Source: Meiothermus sp. QL-1
GTDB lineage: Bacteria > Deinococcota > Deinococci > Deinococcales > Thermaceae
NCBI RefSeq assembly: GCF_003351145.1
Contig: NZ_QQSV01000011.1
Coordinates: 1 to 64,000, forward strand
Reading direction: 5' to 3'
DNA: 64,000 nucleotides
In this document: positions 1 to 9,133 of the stretch, piece by piece
Position numbering within the stretch: position 1 is the first letter of the stretch
Layout of the letters: every line of letters starts with the position of its first letter
Notes under the pieces: model-generated
Seen by the model: the letters and a program-made list of their open reading frames with translations, nothing else
Told to the model about the DNA's origin: nothing
Databases searched by the model: none
Position numbers and translations under genes: made by a program

Positions 1-100
1 CACATGGTACCGCAAAACGACCGCCCACCATGCTATGGGCTCCTTCGGAGCACGTGGAGGAGTCCATGTATCCCCGGTTTGAAAACCGGGGGATTATAGC
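1..100 (+). mobile_element. possible right end of an IS200/IS605-type element (partial)
   Basis: Bases 2-82 read in one open frame and stop at TGA just inside a perfect hairpin with 9-nt arms (72-80 and 83-91, loop GA). Its CCCCGG...CCGGGG form is typical of the subterminal hairpins at IS200/IS605 right ends. The short peptide (GSFGARGG then VHVSPV) could be a TnpB C-terminus, but the gene lies outside the window. The hairpin could instead be a plain terminator of an upstream gene. Confidence 0.3.
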
Positions 101-123
101 TCCCCCACACCCCCTCTTTTCTC

Positions 124-129
124 TAAACT
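124..129 (+). promoter_or_regulatory. candidate -10 box of the Rrf2 gene (leaderless type)
   Basis: TAAACT lies 6 nt before the ATG at 136 and no Shine-Dalgarno sequence precedes that ATG. This spacing fits a transcript starting at or near the start codon, common in Thermus/Deinococcus. A second possible -10 (TTATAG, about 94-99) lies upstream. Confidence 0.4.
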
Positions 130-135
130 GGGTGC

Positions 136-669
136 ATGCGTCTTTCCAAAACCGACATCTACGCCCTCAAAACCCTGGGCTACCTGGGCACCCAGCCGCC
201 CGACCGCTTCGTGGGCAGCGAGGAGTTGAGCCGGGCCACCGGGGTGCGCCACACCTATCTGGTGCGCATCCTGGCCGCCTTGGTGGGGCACAACCTAGTC
301 ATCTCCAAAAAAGGGCAGGGTGGGGGGTATGCCCTGCCGCGCCCCCCCGAGGAGATCAACCTGCGCGATGTGATCCGGGCGGTGGACGGTCCTATTGCCC
401 CCCTGGCCTGCGTGAGCCTGAACTGGCCCAAACCCTGCGTGGAGGAGAGCCGCTGCCGGGCCCGGAGCGTGGTCTGGCTCAAGGTGCGGGATGCCGTGCT
501 GGAAAGCCTGAGTCGGGTAAGCGTGGCCGACCTGGCCGAGGACTTCCGCCGGGGGGTGGACTACTCGGAGTGTTTGGAGCACCTGCTGCCTGCAAGCGAG
601 CTGCTCACCCGGCGCGGACTCCGGGCGACAGGCCCCACACGTCGGCGCAAGGCTAAGGGCCTGGGCTAG
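136..669 (+). CDS. Rrf2-family transcriptional regulator, probably Fe-S binding
   Basis: 177 aa. The N-terminal winged helix (about residues 1-75) has the Rrf2 pattern of an ATGV recognition helix followed by a KKGQGGGYALPRP wing. Three cysteines in the middle (C-x8-C-x5-C, around residues 94-109) lie where IscR/NsrR-type proteins bind an Fe-S cluster, so a redox, iron or NO signal is likely (inference). It sits just upstream of a sulfurtransferase gene whose promoter region carries an inverted repeat also found before the complex I operon, making this protein the obvious candidate to bind both. The C-terminus is basic (RRRKAK) and probably disordered. Family call is firm; ligand and targets are inferred. 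Confidence 0.85.
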   Translation: MRLSKTDIYALKTLGYLGTQPPDRFVGSEELSRATGVRHTYLVRILAALVGHNLVISKKGQGGGYALPRPPEEINLRDVIRAVDGPIAPLACVSLNWPKPCVEESRCRARSVVWLKVRDAVLESLSRVSVADLAEDFRRGVDYSECLEHLLPASELLTRRGLRATGPTRRRKAKGLG

Positions 670-684
670 GCCCCCTCAAAAAAG

Positions 685-701
685 CTTACACTTTTTGTAA
701 T
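685..701 (+). promoter_or_regulatory. inverted-repeat operator CTTACA-N5-TGTAAT before the sulfurtransferase gene
   Basis: CTTACA (685-690), five bases, TGTAAT (696-701). It overlaps a possible -10 (TAATCT, 698-703), so a bound protein would block transcription. The same half-sites with the same spacing occur at 17441-17457 upstream of nuoA. Confidence 0.5.
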
Positions 702-762
702 CTGTATCTGCCCAACCAGCCTGCTTTTGCGTATGCTTTCGGTTGGGAGCAAGGAGGCAGAG

Positions 763-1623
763 ATGAGCTACGCCAACCCCGATGTTCTGGTATCCACCGA
801 CTGGGTGCTGGAAAACCTGAACAACCCCAGCATCCGCATCCTGGAGGTCAACGAGGACATCCTGCTCTACGACACCGGCCACATCCCGGGCGCCCAGAAG
901 ATCGACTGGCAGGCCGATCTCTGGGACCCGGTGATCCGCGAGTTCATAAAGCCGGAGGAGCTGGCAGCCCTCTTTGAGCGGCTTGGCATCTCCAACGACA
1001 CCACCATCGTGCTGTACGGCGACAAGAACAACTGGTGGGCGGCCTACGCCTTCTGGTTCTTCAGCTACAACGGCCACCGCCACCTCAAGCTGATGAACGG
1101 GGGGCGGATCAAGTGGGTGCAGGAGAACAAGCCCCTCACCACCGAGGTGCCCACCTACCCCAAGGGGACCTACATCCCCGGCCAGCGCGACCCCAATCTG
1201 CGGGCCTTCCGCGATGAGGTGCTGGCCCACCTGGAAAAGGTCAAGGCCGGCCAAGGGGCCCTGGTGGATGTGCGCAGCCCGGCCGAGTTTACCGGCGAGA
1301 AAACCCACATGCCCGAGTATCCCCAGGAGGGCGTCCTGCGGGGGGGGCATATCCCCGGGGCCAAGAGCATCCCCTGGGCCACCACGGTCAACCCCGACGG
1401 CACCTTCAAAAGCGCGGAGGAGCTCAGGGCCATCTACGAGGCCAAGGGCATCACCCCAGACAAGGAGGTCATCACCTACTGCCGCATCGCCGAGCGCAGC
1501 AGCCACACCTGGTTCGTGCTCAAGCACCTGCTGGGCTACCCCAAGGTGAAGAACTACGACGGAAGCTGGACCGAGTGGGGCAACGCGGTGGGGGTACCCA
1601 TCGAGAAGGGTCCGGAACGGTAG
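763..1623 (+). CDS. sseA: thiosulfate/3-mercaptopyruvate sulfurtransferase (two-domain rhodanese)
   Basis: 286 aa with two tandem rhodanese domains (about 1-140 and 155-285). The first is the inactive type. The second carries the active-site loop with the catalytic cysteine in [13 protein letters not shown], near residue 246. It transfers sulfane sulfur from thiosulfate or mercaptopyruvate to cyanide, thiols or protein acceptors. The ATG at 763 is chosen over an in-frame start at 727 because AAGGAGG lies 5 nt upstream of it. It ends one base before the convergent nqo-operon rhodanese. Regulation by the neighbouring Rrf2 protein through the repeat at 685-701 is an inference. Thiosulfate versus mercaptopyruvate specificity cannot be decided by eye. 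Confidence 0.88.
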   Translation: MSYANPDVLVSTDWVLENLNNPSIRILEVNEDILLYDTGHIPGAQKIDWQADLWDPVIREFIKPEELAALFERLGISNDTTIVLYGDKNNWWAAYAFWFFSYNGHRHLKLMNGGRIKWVQENKPLTTEVPTYPKGTYIPGQRDPNLRAFRDEVLAHLEKVKAGQGALVDVRSPAEFTGEKTHMPEYPQEGVLRGGHIPGAKSIPWATTVNPDGTFKSAEELRAIYEAKGITPDKEVITYCRIAERSSHTWFVLKHLLGYPKVKNYDGSWTEWGNAVGVPIEKGPER

Positions 1624-1624
1624 G

Positions 1625-1918
1625 CTACCCGCCCATGGAGCGCAGCCGGCGCAGGCCGCCCTCGAGGTGGTAGACCCGCTGGTACCCGGCGGCCTCCAGG
1701 TAAAGCCCGGCCAGCTCGCTCAGCACCCCCCGCTCGCAGAGCAACAGAATGGGCCGGTCCCGGGGCAGGTCGTGGTTGCCCCGCTGGATCTCTGCCAAAG
1801 GAAGGTGCAGCGCCCCCTGGAAATCCTCCGGGTTGTACTGACCAGGGGGGCGCACGTCCACCACCAGGGGGTTCTCCTGCAGAAACTCGGCCAGATCCTT
1901 TGGAGCGATGCGGCGCAT
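1625..1918 (-). CDS. single-domain rhodanese at the 3' end of the complex I operon
   Basis: 97 aa, one complete small rhodanese domain: VVDVRPPGQYNPEDF at the CH2A-type edge and the cysteine loop LLLCERGVLSE near residue 61, so the catalytic cysteine is present. It resembles GlpE/PspE proteins that carry persulfide sulfur. The gene starts 2 nt after the stop of the upstream hypothetical gene and belongs to the same transcript as nuoA-N by spacing. This suggests sulfur delivery, perhaps for Fe-S clusters of complex I (inference). It converges with sseA with a one-base gap. Confidence 0.82.
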   Translation of the reverse strand: MRRIAPKDLAEFLQENPLVVDVRPPGQYNPEDFQGALHLPLAEIQRGNHDLPRDRPILLLCERGVLSELAGLYLEAAGYQRVYHLEGGLRRLRSMGG

Positions 1919-1920
1919 GG

Positions 1921-2394
1921 TTACTGAACCGGGGCCTCAGGGCGGAAGGCCATCAGGGGGGGCCGAAGCCAGGCGGTAACCCAGGTATCGGGGGCAGGGG
2001 GGTGGTCCGCGGCCAGCAAGACCCGCACCACCTTCCCTTCAGCGGGAAGCTCGAGCAGGAAAAAGCCACGCTCGACCAAGGCCCCCACCCGCCCCCCCAG
2101 AGCGTAGCGCCCCCCGCCTAGATCCCGAACGAACGCCCGAAGAGAGGGGCCCTCCTCCCAATGCTCCACCTGGCCATGGAGCAAAAGGGAGGGGCTGCCG
2201 CCCCAAAGTGGGATAAGACCCCGGTCAAAGGCGTAGAGCGGACCCAAAGGGGTGAGCACCTCCAGCACGGGGCTGCCCAGGGGCTCCGGGCACACGGGAA
2301 GGGGCTGGGCAAAACGGCCAAAGCGCTGCCAGAACTCCTCTGGGCTCTCCTCCAAAAAGCTCTGGGACGCAGGAAGGGCCGTCACACCCTTCAT
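1921..2394 (-). CDS. hypothetical protein in the nqo operon tail
   Basis: 157 aa, no family recognised. The sequence is soluble-looking, rich in proline, glycine and leucine, with predicted beta-strand stretches (SLLLHGQVEHWEEG, RVGALVERGFFLLELP) and no signal peptide or membrane span. It begins one base after the nuoN stop and ends 2 nt before the rhodanese start, so it is co-transcribed with complex I. Function is unknown; an assembly or accessory role is only suggested by position. Confidence 0.6.
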   Translation of the reverse strand: MKGVTALPASQSFLEESPEEFWQRFGRFAQPLPVCPEPLGSPVLEVLTPLGPLYAFDRGLIPLWGGSPSLLLHGQVEHWEEGPSLRAFVRDLGGGRYALGGRVGALVERGFFLLELPAEGKVVRVLLAADHPPAPDTWVTAWLRPPLMAFRPEAPVQ

Positions 2395-2395
2395 C

Positions 2396-4390
2396 CTAGC
2401 GCACGTTGAGGGTAATGGCGACCAAAGGCGGCTCGCTCTCGGGCCGGCCTGTCTCGCGCACCTCGTAGGTGATCTGGCCTGGACCCGGATCAGAGAGGTA
2501 GCTCCAGCCGCAGGCCGCGCTCAGGACAACCTCCTTGCGGCCCACCACGCGCTCGCCCCGCTTGACCAGCACCGTATAGCTGCTGGCCGAGCCCACCCCT
2601 CCAAAGCGGAAGGGCCGGGAGACCTCCCCCCCTGCTTGCAGGTTGGCCAGGGCAAAGCTCTGGCTGCAGATGGCCCCCGCCTGGGCCTCGGGCACCCGCA
2701 GCGCCACCCGCGCGCTCTCCCCTCCCTCGGCCCGAACCTCGTAGCGCCGCAGCCCCCCTGCCGGTGGGGGAACATTCAGTTGCCAGCGCCCCGTCCCATC
2801 GGCCACGGCCTGCCCCAGGCTAACCCCGTCCTCGAAAACCTCCACCACCTGGTTGGGGGCCGCAAGCCCCTCCAAGGTGAAGCCCGTAGGGGCCACAGAG
2901 GCCCCGTCCGCCGGGGCGGTAATGGCCAGCCGAGGAGGCTGGAAAGAGGCCTCACCCTCGCCGGCCACCGGCTTTGCAGCCAAGGCCCCTAAGGCCAGGC
3001 CCGGCGCCAGCGAAAGCAGGGCCAGCAAGGCCATCGCCGCCCAAAGCGTGGCCGCCCCAGGTAGCCGGGCCGCCGGCGCCATCAAGGCCTGGCTCAGCCC
3101 CAGCGGGGCCCCCGTGAGGGGGGCGCCGGGGGCTTCCGAGCTGCCAAAGCGCTGCACCGCTGCCTCGGCTTCGCGGTCCAGGGCCTCCTGGGCGGGGTCG
3201 GGTGGGCTGAAGAGCAGGAAGAAGACCCGCAGGTAGTAGTAGGCCGCCACCACCGAGGCGAAAAGCGCCAGCACCACCAGGGGATAAAGCCCTGCCTGGG
3301 CGGCCTCCTGGAAGACCAGGTACTTGGCCCAGAAGCCAGCCAAAGGCGGCAGGCCCAGCAGCGAAAGCACCCCCAGCCCCATCGCCCCCGCCAGCAAGGG
3401 CCTGCGCTGCCAAAGCCCCCGCAGCCGTTCCAGGGGTACCTCCTGGTTGGAAAGCATCGAAAGCACCGCGAAGACGAGGCCCGTCGCCAGCCCATAGGTG
3501 AGCAGGTAGAAGGGCACCGCAACCTCTCCGCCAGGCCCGAAAAGACCAAGCCCGATATAGCCCGCGTTGGCGATGGAAGAGTAGGCGAAGAGCCGCTTAG
3601 CCTCGGTCTGGGCCAAAGCGCCCAGGCTACCGAACAGGAGGCTCAGGGCCACCAGGGCCGCAAGCCCCACCCCAAAGACCTCCAGGCCCTCAGGGGTGAA
3701 GATGCGCAGCATGGCCGCAAAGGCCGCAGCCTTGACCGCGGTGGCCATAAAGAGCGTGACCACCGTGGGGCTGCCCTGGTAGACATCGGGCGACCACCAC
3801 TGGAAAGGCACCATGGCGGTCTTGAAGGCAAAGGCGGCCAGGATTAGGAAGAGCGCCGCCGCATAAAGCGGCCCCTCGCCCCTAGCCCCGGCCATAAAGC
3901 TGCCGGTGGCCCCATAGTAAAGCGCCACCCCGTAGAGGAAAATGGCCGCCCCCAGAGCCCCTAACAAGAAGTACTTGAGCCCTGCCTCGAAGCCCTTCTC
4001 GTCCCGCTGCCAGGCGGAAAGCACGTAAAGGGGCAGCGAGAAGATCTCCAAGGCGATTACCAGCACCACCAGGTTGGGGCTGCTGGCCATGAGGTGCATC
4101 CCGGTCACCGCATAGAGGACCAGAAGGGGGAACTCAAACTTTCGCGCCGGACCCAAAAGCAGCGCCCAAAGACCCCCCAGCACCGCCACCAAGGTCAGGG
4201 CCCGGGCCAGGGTGTCGAAGCGGTAGAGGCCCCCAAAGGCCTCCACCACCTCCCCCCAGCCCACCAGGGCAAAAAGCCCTGCCAGCACCAGGGCCGCCAC
4301 CGCAGCGATGCGGTTGACCTCGCGCGAGATGACGAAAGCTAGGAGGGAAAGCAGGGTGGAAAAACCGGCCAGAACGTATAGGGTTAGCAA
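2396..4390 (-). CDS. nuoN: NADH-quinone oxidoreductase subunit N with a C-terminal Ig-like extension
   Basis: 664 aa; the T. thermophilus homologue Nqo14 is about 427 aa. Residues 1 to about 475 form the antiporter-like membrane subunit, with the conserved KYFLLGALGAAIFLYG and FKTAMVPFQWWSPDVYQG segments. After the last hydrophobic helix the frame continues without a break for about 190 residues. These look like two beta-sandwich domains: ITAPADGASVAPTGFTLEG with a bacterial Ig-like pattern, then a second one holding two cysteines. The C-terminus of NuoN faces the periplasm in known structures, so the extension would be extracytoplasmic. The start is TTG at 4390, chosen for GGAGGT 5 nt upstream and because nuoM ends at 4404. 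The membrane part is certain; the domain type of the extension is by eye. Confidence 0.92.
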   Translation of the reverse strand: MLTLYVLAGFSTLLSLLAFVISREVNRIAAVAALVLAGLFALVGWGEVVEAFGGLYRFDTLARALTLVAVLGGLWALLLGPARKFEFPLLVLYAVTGMHLMASSPNLVVLVIALEIFSLPLYVLSAWQRDEKGFEAGLKYFLLGALGAAIFLYGVALYYGATGSFMAGARGEGPLYAAALFLILAAFAFKTAMVPFQWWSPDVYQGSPTVVTLFMATAVKAAAFAAMLRIFTPEGLEVFGVGLAALVALSLLFGSLGALAQTEAKRLFAYSSIANAGYIGLGLFGPGGEVAVPFYLLTYGLATGLVFAVLSMLSNQEVPLERLRGLWQRRPLLAGAMGLGVLSLLGLPPLAGFWAKYLVFQEAAQAGLYPLVVLALFASVVAAYYYLRVFFLLFSPPDPAQEALDREAEAAVQRFGSSEAPGAPLTGAPLGLSQALMAPAARLPGAATLWAAMALLALLSLAPGLALGALAAKPVAGEGEASFQPPRLAITAPADGASVAPTGFTLEGLAAPNQVVEVFEDGVSLGQAVADGTGRWQLNVPPPAGGLRRYEVRAEGGESARVALRVPEAQAGAICSQSFALANLQAGGEVSRPFRFGGVGSASSYTVLVKRGERVVGRKEVVLSAACGWSYLSDPGPGQITYEVRETGRPESEPPLVAITLNVR

Positions 4391-4403
4391 GGCGCACCTC
4401 CGC

Positions 4404-5825
4404 TCACGACGCTCCCCCCAACAAGGCCGCAAGAGCCCTCCCCAAGGGCTCGAGGTGAGCCGTAAACAGCTTGGGATAGAGTCCCATCAGCAAGAGCACC
4501 GCCACCGTGACCCCGGCGAAGACCCATTCCCGTCGGTCCATGTCCGCCACCGCCTGCGCCTGCGGGGTCTCCTGGAAAAGCCGCTGGAAGGCGGTAAGAG
4601 CATAGGCCGCCGCTGCGATGACCGACAAAAAGGCCACAAAGGTGAGCCATGGGGTAACCTTATAAGCACCCAGCAGGACCATCAGCTCGCCCGGAAACCC
4701 CGAGAGCCCGGGCAGGCCAATCATGGCCATCAGGATGAACATCCCCAGAACGTACAAGGCTGGGGCGTGCTTGGCCAAGCCCCGCACCGGATGGGTATCC
4801 AGGCTGCCCGTGCGAGCGTGGATCCGGCCTACGAAGAGGAACATCGCCGAGGCATAGACCATCGAGGCACCGAGCAGGTACAAGGCCCCCACCGCCCCCT
4901 CCGGGGTGCCGCTGAAAAGACCCAAAGCCGCTACCCCCATGTGTGAAACACCTGCATAGGCCAGAAGGGTCTTCCAGTCTGGCGCACTGAAGGCCAGCCA
5001 GGCTGCATACAGCGCCCCGAAAGCTGCCAGGAAAAGCAGCAGCCCTTGCCACTCACGGAAACCCTCCGGCACCAACGGCAGGGCCCACTTGAAAAGGGCA
5101 AAGATGCCCACCTTATAGAGGGTGCCCATGGCATCGGCCAGGCCCGAAGGGTGGTTCTGCTGGTGGAAGCTGGGAAGCCAAGCGTGCAGGGGAAAGAGGG
5201 GGGTCTTGATCGCAAAGGCCAACAGGAAGCCCAAAAAGGCCCAGGCCGCCGCCGGGCCCGATAGGGGCTTGGCCACCAGGTCGGTATAAAGGAAGCTTTC
5301 CGCCCCTCCCAAAAACCGCACCGCCAGAATGGCAGCCAGCATGGGAAGCGAACCCGCCAGGGTGAAGAGGGCAAAGGTGTAGAGGGCCCGCAGCCGGTCG
5401 GGCCCCCCGTAGAAGTAGAGCATCAGAAGGGCCGGAATCAGGCTTGCTTCGAAGAAGAGGTAGAAGAACACCAGGTCTTGGGCGGCAAAAATGCCCAGAA
5501 GCCCGGTCTGCATCAAGAGGGCATAGGCCAGGAAGCGCACCGGCACCTCGGCCAGAAAAACCCCCAGCAGCACCACCAGGTTGACCGCCAGCCAAAGCAA
5601 AAGCCCGGCCCCATCCAGCCCCACCGCATAGTAGATGCCCGCCTGCGGCAGAAAGGGCAGCTGGCTGGCATAGGCCACCCCCTCACCCGTGTATCCAGCG
5701 AACAGCAGCAGCGAGACTGCCAGGGTCAAAAGCGCGGAAACCACCGCAAAACTGCGCCCCAGCCTGGGCCATAGCAAAAGCGCCAGGCCCGCCGCCAGGG
5801 GCAACCAGAGCCCTAGGTGAATCAT
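4404..5825 (-). CDS. nuoM: NADH-quinone oxidoreductase subunit M
   Basis: 473 aa, Nqo13-type proton-translocating membrane subunit with about 14 transmembrane helices. Conserved features include the acidic [18 protein letters not shown] segment (the glutamate essential in NuoM) and [19 protein letters not shown]. It overlaps the nuoL stop by 4 nt (TCAT) and is followed after 13 nt by the TTG start of nuoN. Length is normal for the family. Confidence 0.96.
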   Translation of the reverse strand: MIHLGLWLPLAAGLALLLWPRLGRSFAVVSALLTLAVSLLLFAGYTGEGVAYASQLPFLPQAGIYYAVGLDGAGLLLWLAVNLVVLLGVFLAEVPVRFLAYALLMQTGLLGIFAAQDLVFFYLFFEASLIPALLMLYFYGGPDRLRALYTFALFTLAGSLPMLAAILAVRFLGGAESFLYTDLVAKPLSGPAAAWAFLGFLLAFAIKTPLFPLHAWLPSFHQQNHPSGLADAMGTLYKVGIFALFKWALPLVPEGFREWQGLLLFLAAFGALYAAWLAFSAPDWKTLLAYAGVSHMGVAALGLFSGTPEGAVGALYLLGASMVYASAMFLFVGRIHARTGSLDTHPVRGLAKHAPALYVLGMFILMAMIGLPGLSGFPGELMVLLGAYKVTPWLTFVAFLSVIAAAAYALTAFQRLFQETPQAQAVADMDRREWVFAGVTVAVLLLMGLYPKLFTAHLEPLGRALAALLGGAS

Positions 5826-7654
5826 CGCAGCACCCCCCAGGCCAGAAGGAGCACCAAAGCCAGAAGCAGCCCGGCCAGGTAGAAGCGGAGCGCCCCGGCC
5901 TCGAGCCTCGCCAACAGCCCCCCCAGGCCTGCCATCACCCCCCCAAGGCCGGTAAAGCCCGACAAAAGCCCCCTATCCCCGCCCAGCAAGAGCTCGGCCA
6001 GACCCTTGGCCGGGGCAACCAGAAGGGCGTTGTAGAGGGCATCGGCATAGAAGCCCTGCAAGGCCGCGGCCTGAAAGCGCGTATACCAGGCGGGCAGGGG
6101 CCGTTGGAAGAAGCGGAAACCCCACCCCAGGGCAGCCACGGCCACCAGCGCCGAGACCCCGATCAACACCCACTCGGTCAGCACCGGGAGCTTCTCGTGG
6201 GGAAACTCGCCAATAGCCTGGGTGAGGAAGGGCTCGATGAAGTTCTTGTAGTCGATTACGTAGGGAAGCCCCATGAAGCCCACCCCCAGGGCCCCCCCCA
6301 TCAGAATATGGTTGGGCCAGATCATCACCGGTGGGCTCTCGTGGGGGTGGGCCTTCCCCCGGTACTCCCCCCAGAAGACCAGCACGTACCAGCGGATGGA
6401 GTACAAGGCGGCCAGCACCGAGGCGAGGAGCATCAGGGCCCAGAGCCATGGGCCGTACTCAAAAGAGTAGGCCAGAATGGCGTCTTTGGACCAGAACCCG
6501 GCCAAAGGCACCAGCCCCCCTGAGGCCAGGGCGGCCACCACGCCGTGTATGTGGGTGGTGGGCAGGTGCTTGCGCAGCCCCCCCATCTGCCGCACATCCT
6601 GCTCACCCCCCAAGGCGTGAATCACCGAGCCCGAGGTCATGAACATCAGGGCCTTGAAGAAGGCGTGGGTCACGATGTGAAAGATGGCCACCCAGTAAGC
6701 CCCCACCCCCACCGCCACGAACATAAAGCCGAGCTGCGACAGGGTCGTGTAGGCCACGATGCGCTTGATATCCCACTGGCCCAGCGAGCAAAGAGCCCCG
6801 TAGAAGGCCGTCGTCAACCCAATGGCCACGATCAAACCCGAGAGAAGAGGGTCGTCATGGAGCAAAAAGGCGTGCCGTACCAGCAGGTAGACCCCAGCGG
6901 TCACCATGGTGGCGGCGTGAATCAAAGCCGAGACCGGGGTGGGCCCGGCCATGGCGTCCGGAAGCCAGACCATGAGGGGCACCTGGGCGCTCTTGCCAAT
7001 GGCCCCCACCAGGAGGAAGAAGCCGGCCAGGCTGAGGGCGGTGAAGCTGTATCCCCCAGCCTCCACCTTCTCCGCTAACTCGGAGATGGAAAGGGTGCCG
7101 AACATACTCCACAAGAGGCCCATGGCCAGCAAAAAGCCCAGGTCGCCGATGCGGTTGACGATGAAGGCCTTGCGGGCCGAGTCGGCGTTTACCCGCTCGG
7201 TGTACCAAAAACCGATCAGAAGATACGAGGCCAGCCCCACCCCCTCCCAGCCGATGAAGACCACCGGCAGGCTGTCGCCCAGCACCAGGAGGAGCATGGC
7301 CGCGATGAAGAAGTTGAAATAGCTGAAAAAGCGGCTGTAACCGGGGTCGCCGTGCATGTAGCCGATGGCCCAGACGTGGATCAAAAAGCCCACCCCGGTG
7401 ACCACCAGCAGCATCACGCCCGAAAGGTTGTCGAGCCGCAGGCTAAAGGGGATGCCCGGCAACCACTCGGCCAACGTCCAGCGCCCACCCCCCTGGAGGA
7501 GCAGGTAAAAACCCAGCAAGAAGCTGGCCAGCACCAGCAGCGAGGCCAGCCAGCCGGGAAACGGTTCGGGAAGCCGGCGGCCCCACAGGCCCAGCAAAAC
7601 AAAACCCAGAAGGGGCAAGGCGACCAGCAAGGGCAAAAGAAGCGTCTCTTGCAC
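5822..7654 (-). CDS. nuoL: NADH-quinone oxidoreductase subunit L
   Basis: 610 aa, Nqo12-type antiporter-like subunit, distal in the membrane arm, with its long C-terminal lateral helix region. Visible motifs are the [19 protein letters not shown] segment and [20 protein letters not shown] followed by [11 protein letters not shown]. The start is GTG at 7654, directly after the nuoK stop at 7656 and preceded by GAGGTGG. Length is in the usual range. Confidence 0.96.
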   Translation of the reverse strand: MQETLLLPLLVALPLLGFVLLGLWGRRLPEPFPGWLASLLVLASFLLGFYLLLQGGGRWTLAEWLPGIPFSLRLDNLSGVMLLVVTGVGFLIHVWAIGYMHGDPGYSRFFSYFNFFIAAMLLLVLGDSLPVVFIGWEGVGLASYLLIGFWYTERVNADSARKAFIVNRIGDLGFLLAMGLLWSMFGTLSISELAEKVEAGGYSFTALSLAGFFLLVGAIGKSAQVPLMVWLPDAMAGPTPVSALIHAATMVTAGVYLLVRHAFLLHDDPLLSGLIVAIGLTTAFYGALCSLGQWDIKRIVAYTTLSQLGFMFVAVGVGAYWVAIFHIVTHAFFKALMFMTSGSVIHALGGEQDVRQMGGLRKHLPTTHIHGVVAALASGGLVPLAGFWSKDAILAYSFEYGPWLWALMLLASVLAALYSIRWYVLVFWGEYRGKAHPHESPPVMIWPNHILMGGALGVGFMGLPYVIDYKNFIEPFLTQAIGEFPHEKLPVLTEWVLIGVSALVAVAALGWGFRFFQRPLPAWYTRFQAAALQGFYADALYNALLVAPAKGLAELLLGGDRGLLSGFTGLGGVMAGLGGLLARLEAGALRFYLAGLLLALVLLLAWGVLR

Positions 7655-7655
7655 G

Positions 7656-7946
7656 TTACCACCTCAGCTGGTGCAGCTCGTCCACGTTCGTGGTCTCGCG
7701 GCGACGGAAAATGGCCACGATAAGCCCAAGCCCTACCGCCACCTCAGCCGCAGCGATGGCGATGATGAAGAGCACCACCACCTGCGCATCCAGGCTCCCG
7801 GTGAGCTTGGCAAAGCTGATAAGGGAGAGGGCCGCAGCGTTGAGCATCAGCTCGATGGACAAAAAGACCAGAATGGCGGTGCGCCTTGTAAGCACCCCAT
7901 AGGCCCCGATGGCAAACATGAGGGCAGAGGCCACCAGCCAGGTCAT
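7656..7946 (-). CDS. nuoK: NADH-quinone oxidoreductase subunit K
   Basis: 96 aa, three transmembrane helices as expected of Nqo11. The second helix carries the conserved glutamate in [13 protein letters not shown] and the third has [17 protein letters not shown], the two buried glutamates of the proton path. Start ATG overlaps the nuoJ stop by 4 nt. Confidence 0.96.
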   Translation of the reverse strand: MTWLVASALMFAIGAYGVLTRRTAILVFLSIELMLNAAALSLISFAKLTGSLDAQVVVLFIIAIAAAEVAVGLGLIVAIFRRRETTNVDELHQLRW

Positions 7947-8512
7947 TTCAACACCGCCCTTTCCTCTGGGGGCTCCGCCTCACGGCGTGCCGGGCGCCCA
8001 GTAGCGGCCGCAATACGCTCCGGCTCCACCAACACCACCGCAGCCACCGTGGCCACCAAAAGCAGAAAGCCCACCGCCAGAAGAGCCAGAAGCCACCTCT
8101 CGGGATCGTAGAGGAGGGGCCCCAGCGCCTGGGGCAGCCCCCCCTCCAAACGCCCCGGGCTCGCAGGGGGCTGGAAGCGAGACAGGGCAAAGATGAGCAG
8201 ACCGGCCAGGCCCGCCGCCCCCAGGGCCGCCACCCAGGGCAGCCGGGGCAGTAGGTCGGGCCCCACGTTGGCGTTGGCCGCCGAGAGCAGCATGATTACG
8301 AACAGGAAGAGCACCACAATGGCCCCGGCATAGACGATAATCTGAATCATGGCCGCAAAGCGGGCCTCGAGCGCCACGTACACCCCGGCCACCACCAAAA
8401 AGTTGCCGATGAGGGCCAGCGCAGCGTGGACCGCGTTTTGCAAACGCACCACCGCCAAAGCGCTGACCAAAAGCGCCAGGAAGGCCAAGGCTTCCCAGAA
8501 TCCCAGACTCAT
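7943..8512 (-). CDS. nuoJ: NADH-quinone oxidoreductase subunit J
   Basis: 189 aa, Nqo10-type membrane subunit with five hydrophobic helices; QIIVYAGAIVVLFLFVIML is the conserved helix 3 with the pi-bulge region. It follows nuoI after an 84-nt gap, the only wide gap in the operon, which contains a GC-rich hairpin. GGAGGAAGCT precedes the ATG at 8512. The C-terminal tail is charged and cytoplasmic. Confidence 0.95.
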   Translation of the reverse strand: MSLGFWEALAFLALLVSALAVVRLQNAVHAALALIGNFLVVAGVYVALEARFAAMIQIIVYAGAIVVLFLFVIMLLSAANANVGPDLLPRLPWVAALGAAGLAGLLIFALSRFQPPASPGRLEGGLPQALGPLLYDPERWLLALLAVGFLLLVATVAAVVLVEPERIAAATGRPARREAEPPEERAVLK

Positions 8513-8573
8513 AGCTTCCTCCGCGGGGAGATTCTAACCCCTACAATCCCAGCCATAGCACCCCCATAAGGAA

Positions 8574-8590
8574 GGGCCGCAGCGCGGCCC
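8574..8590 (-). other. GC hairpin between nuoI and nuoJ
   Basis: Perfect 7-bp arms (8574-8580 and 8584-8590) with a 3-nt loop, inside the 84-nt gap. No long T run follows on the transcribed strand, so it is more likely an RNA-processing or stability element than a full terminator. Confidence 0.45.
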
Positions 8591-8596
8591 CAGGCT

Positions 8597-9133
8597 CTAC
8601 CGCTCGGGTGGCTTTACCCCCTCTAGCTCAGGGCGCACATAGGGCACGGTGTAGCCGCGCCGGATGGGCTTTCCCGTGTACATGGCCTCGCGCCGCTGGG
8701 GTTTGGTCCCCTCGACCTCTACCAGCATGTCCTCCTTGCCATACACGAAGTCCGAGTAGCGGTAGTCGGCCATCTCGAAGTCGTAGCCCATCACGATGGC
8801 CCCGGTAGGGCAGGCCTCCTCGCACAGCCCGCAGAAGATGCAGCGCAGCATGTTGATCTCGTAGACCCGAGCATGGCGCTCCCCTGCGCTCACCGGGTTC
8901 TCGGGGTCGTTCTCAGCGGCCTCCACGTAGATGGCATAGGCCGGGCAGGCCGCGGCGCAGAGGCTGCAGCCGATGCACTTCTCCAGGCCGTTGGGGTGCC
9001 GGGTAAGCACGTGGCGCCCGTGGAAGCGGGGCTTGAGGGGCACCGGCGCATCGGGGTAGGGGATGGTTACCGGCTTGGAGAAAAGGGCCTTGAGCGTAAT
9101 GCCCAGACTTTGGGCCAGCGCAGCGATGCTCAT
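8597..9133 (-). CDS. nuoI: NADH-quinone oxidoreductase subunit I (two [4Fe-4S] ferredoxin)
   Basis: 178 aa, Nqo9. Two ferredoxin motifs, [12 protein letters not shown] and [12 protein letters not shown], bind clusters N6a and N6b that hand electrons to N2 in NuoB. An amphipathic N-terminal region anchors it to NuoH. It overlaps nuoH by 4 nt. Lengths and cysteine spacing match the family exactly. Confidence 0.97.
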   Translation of the reverse strand: MSIAALAQSLGITLKALFSKPVTIPYPDAPVPLKPRFHGRHVLTRHPNGLEKCIGCSLCAAACPAYAIYVEAAENDPENPVSAGERHARVYEINMLRCIFCGLCEEACPTGAIVMGYDFEMADYRYSDFVYGKEDMLVEVEGTKPQRREAMYTGKPIRRGYTVPYVRPELEGVKPPER

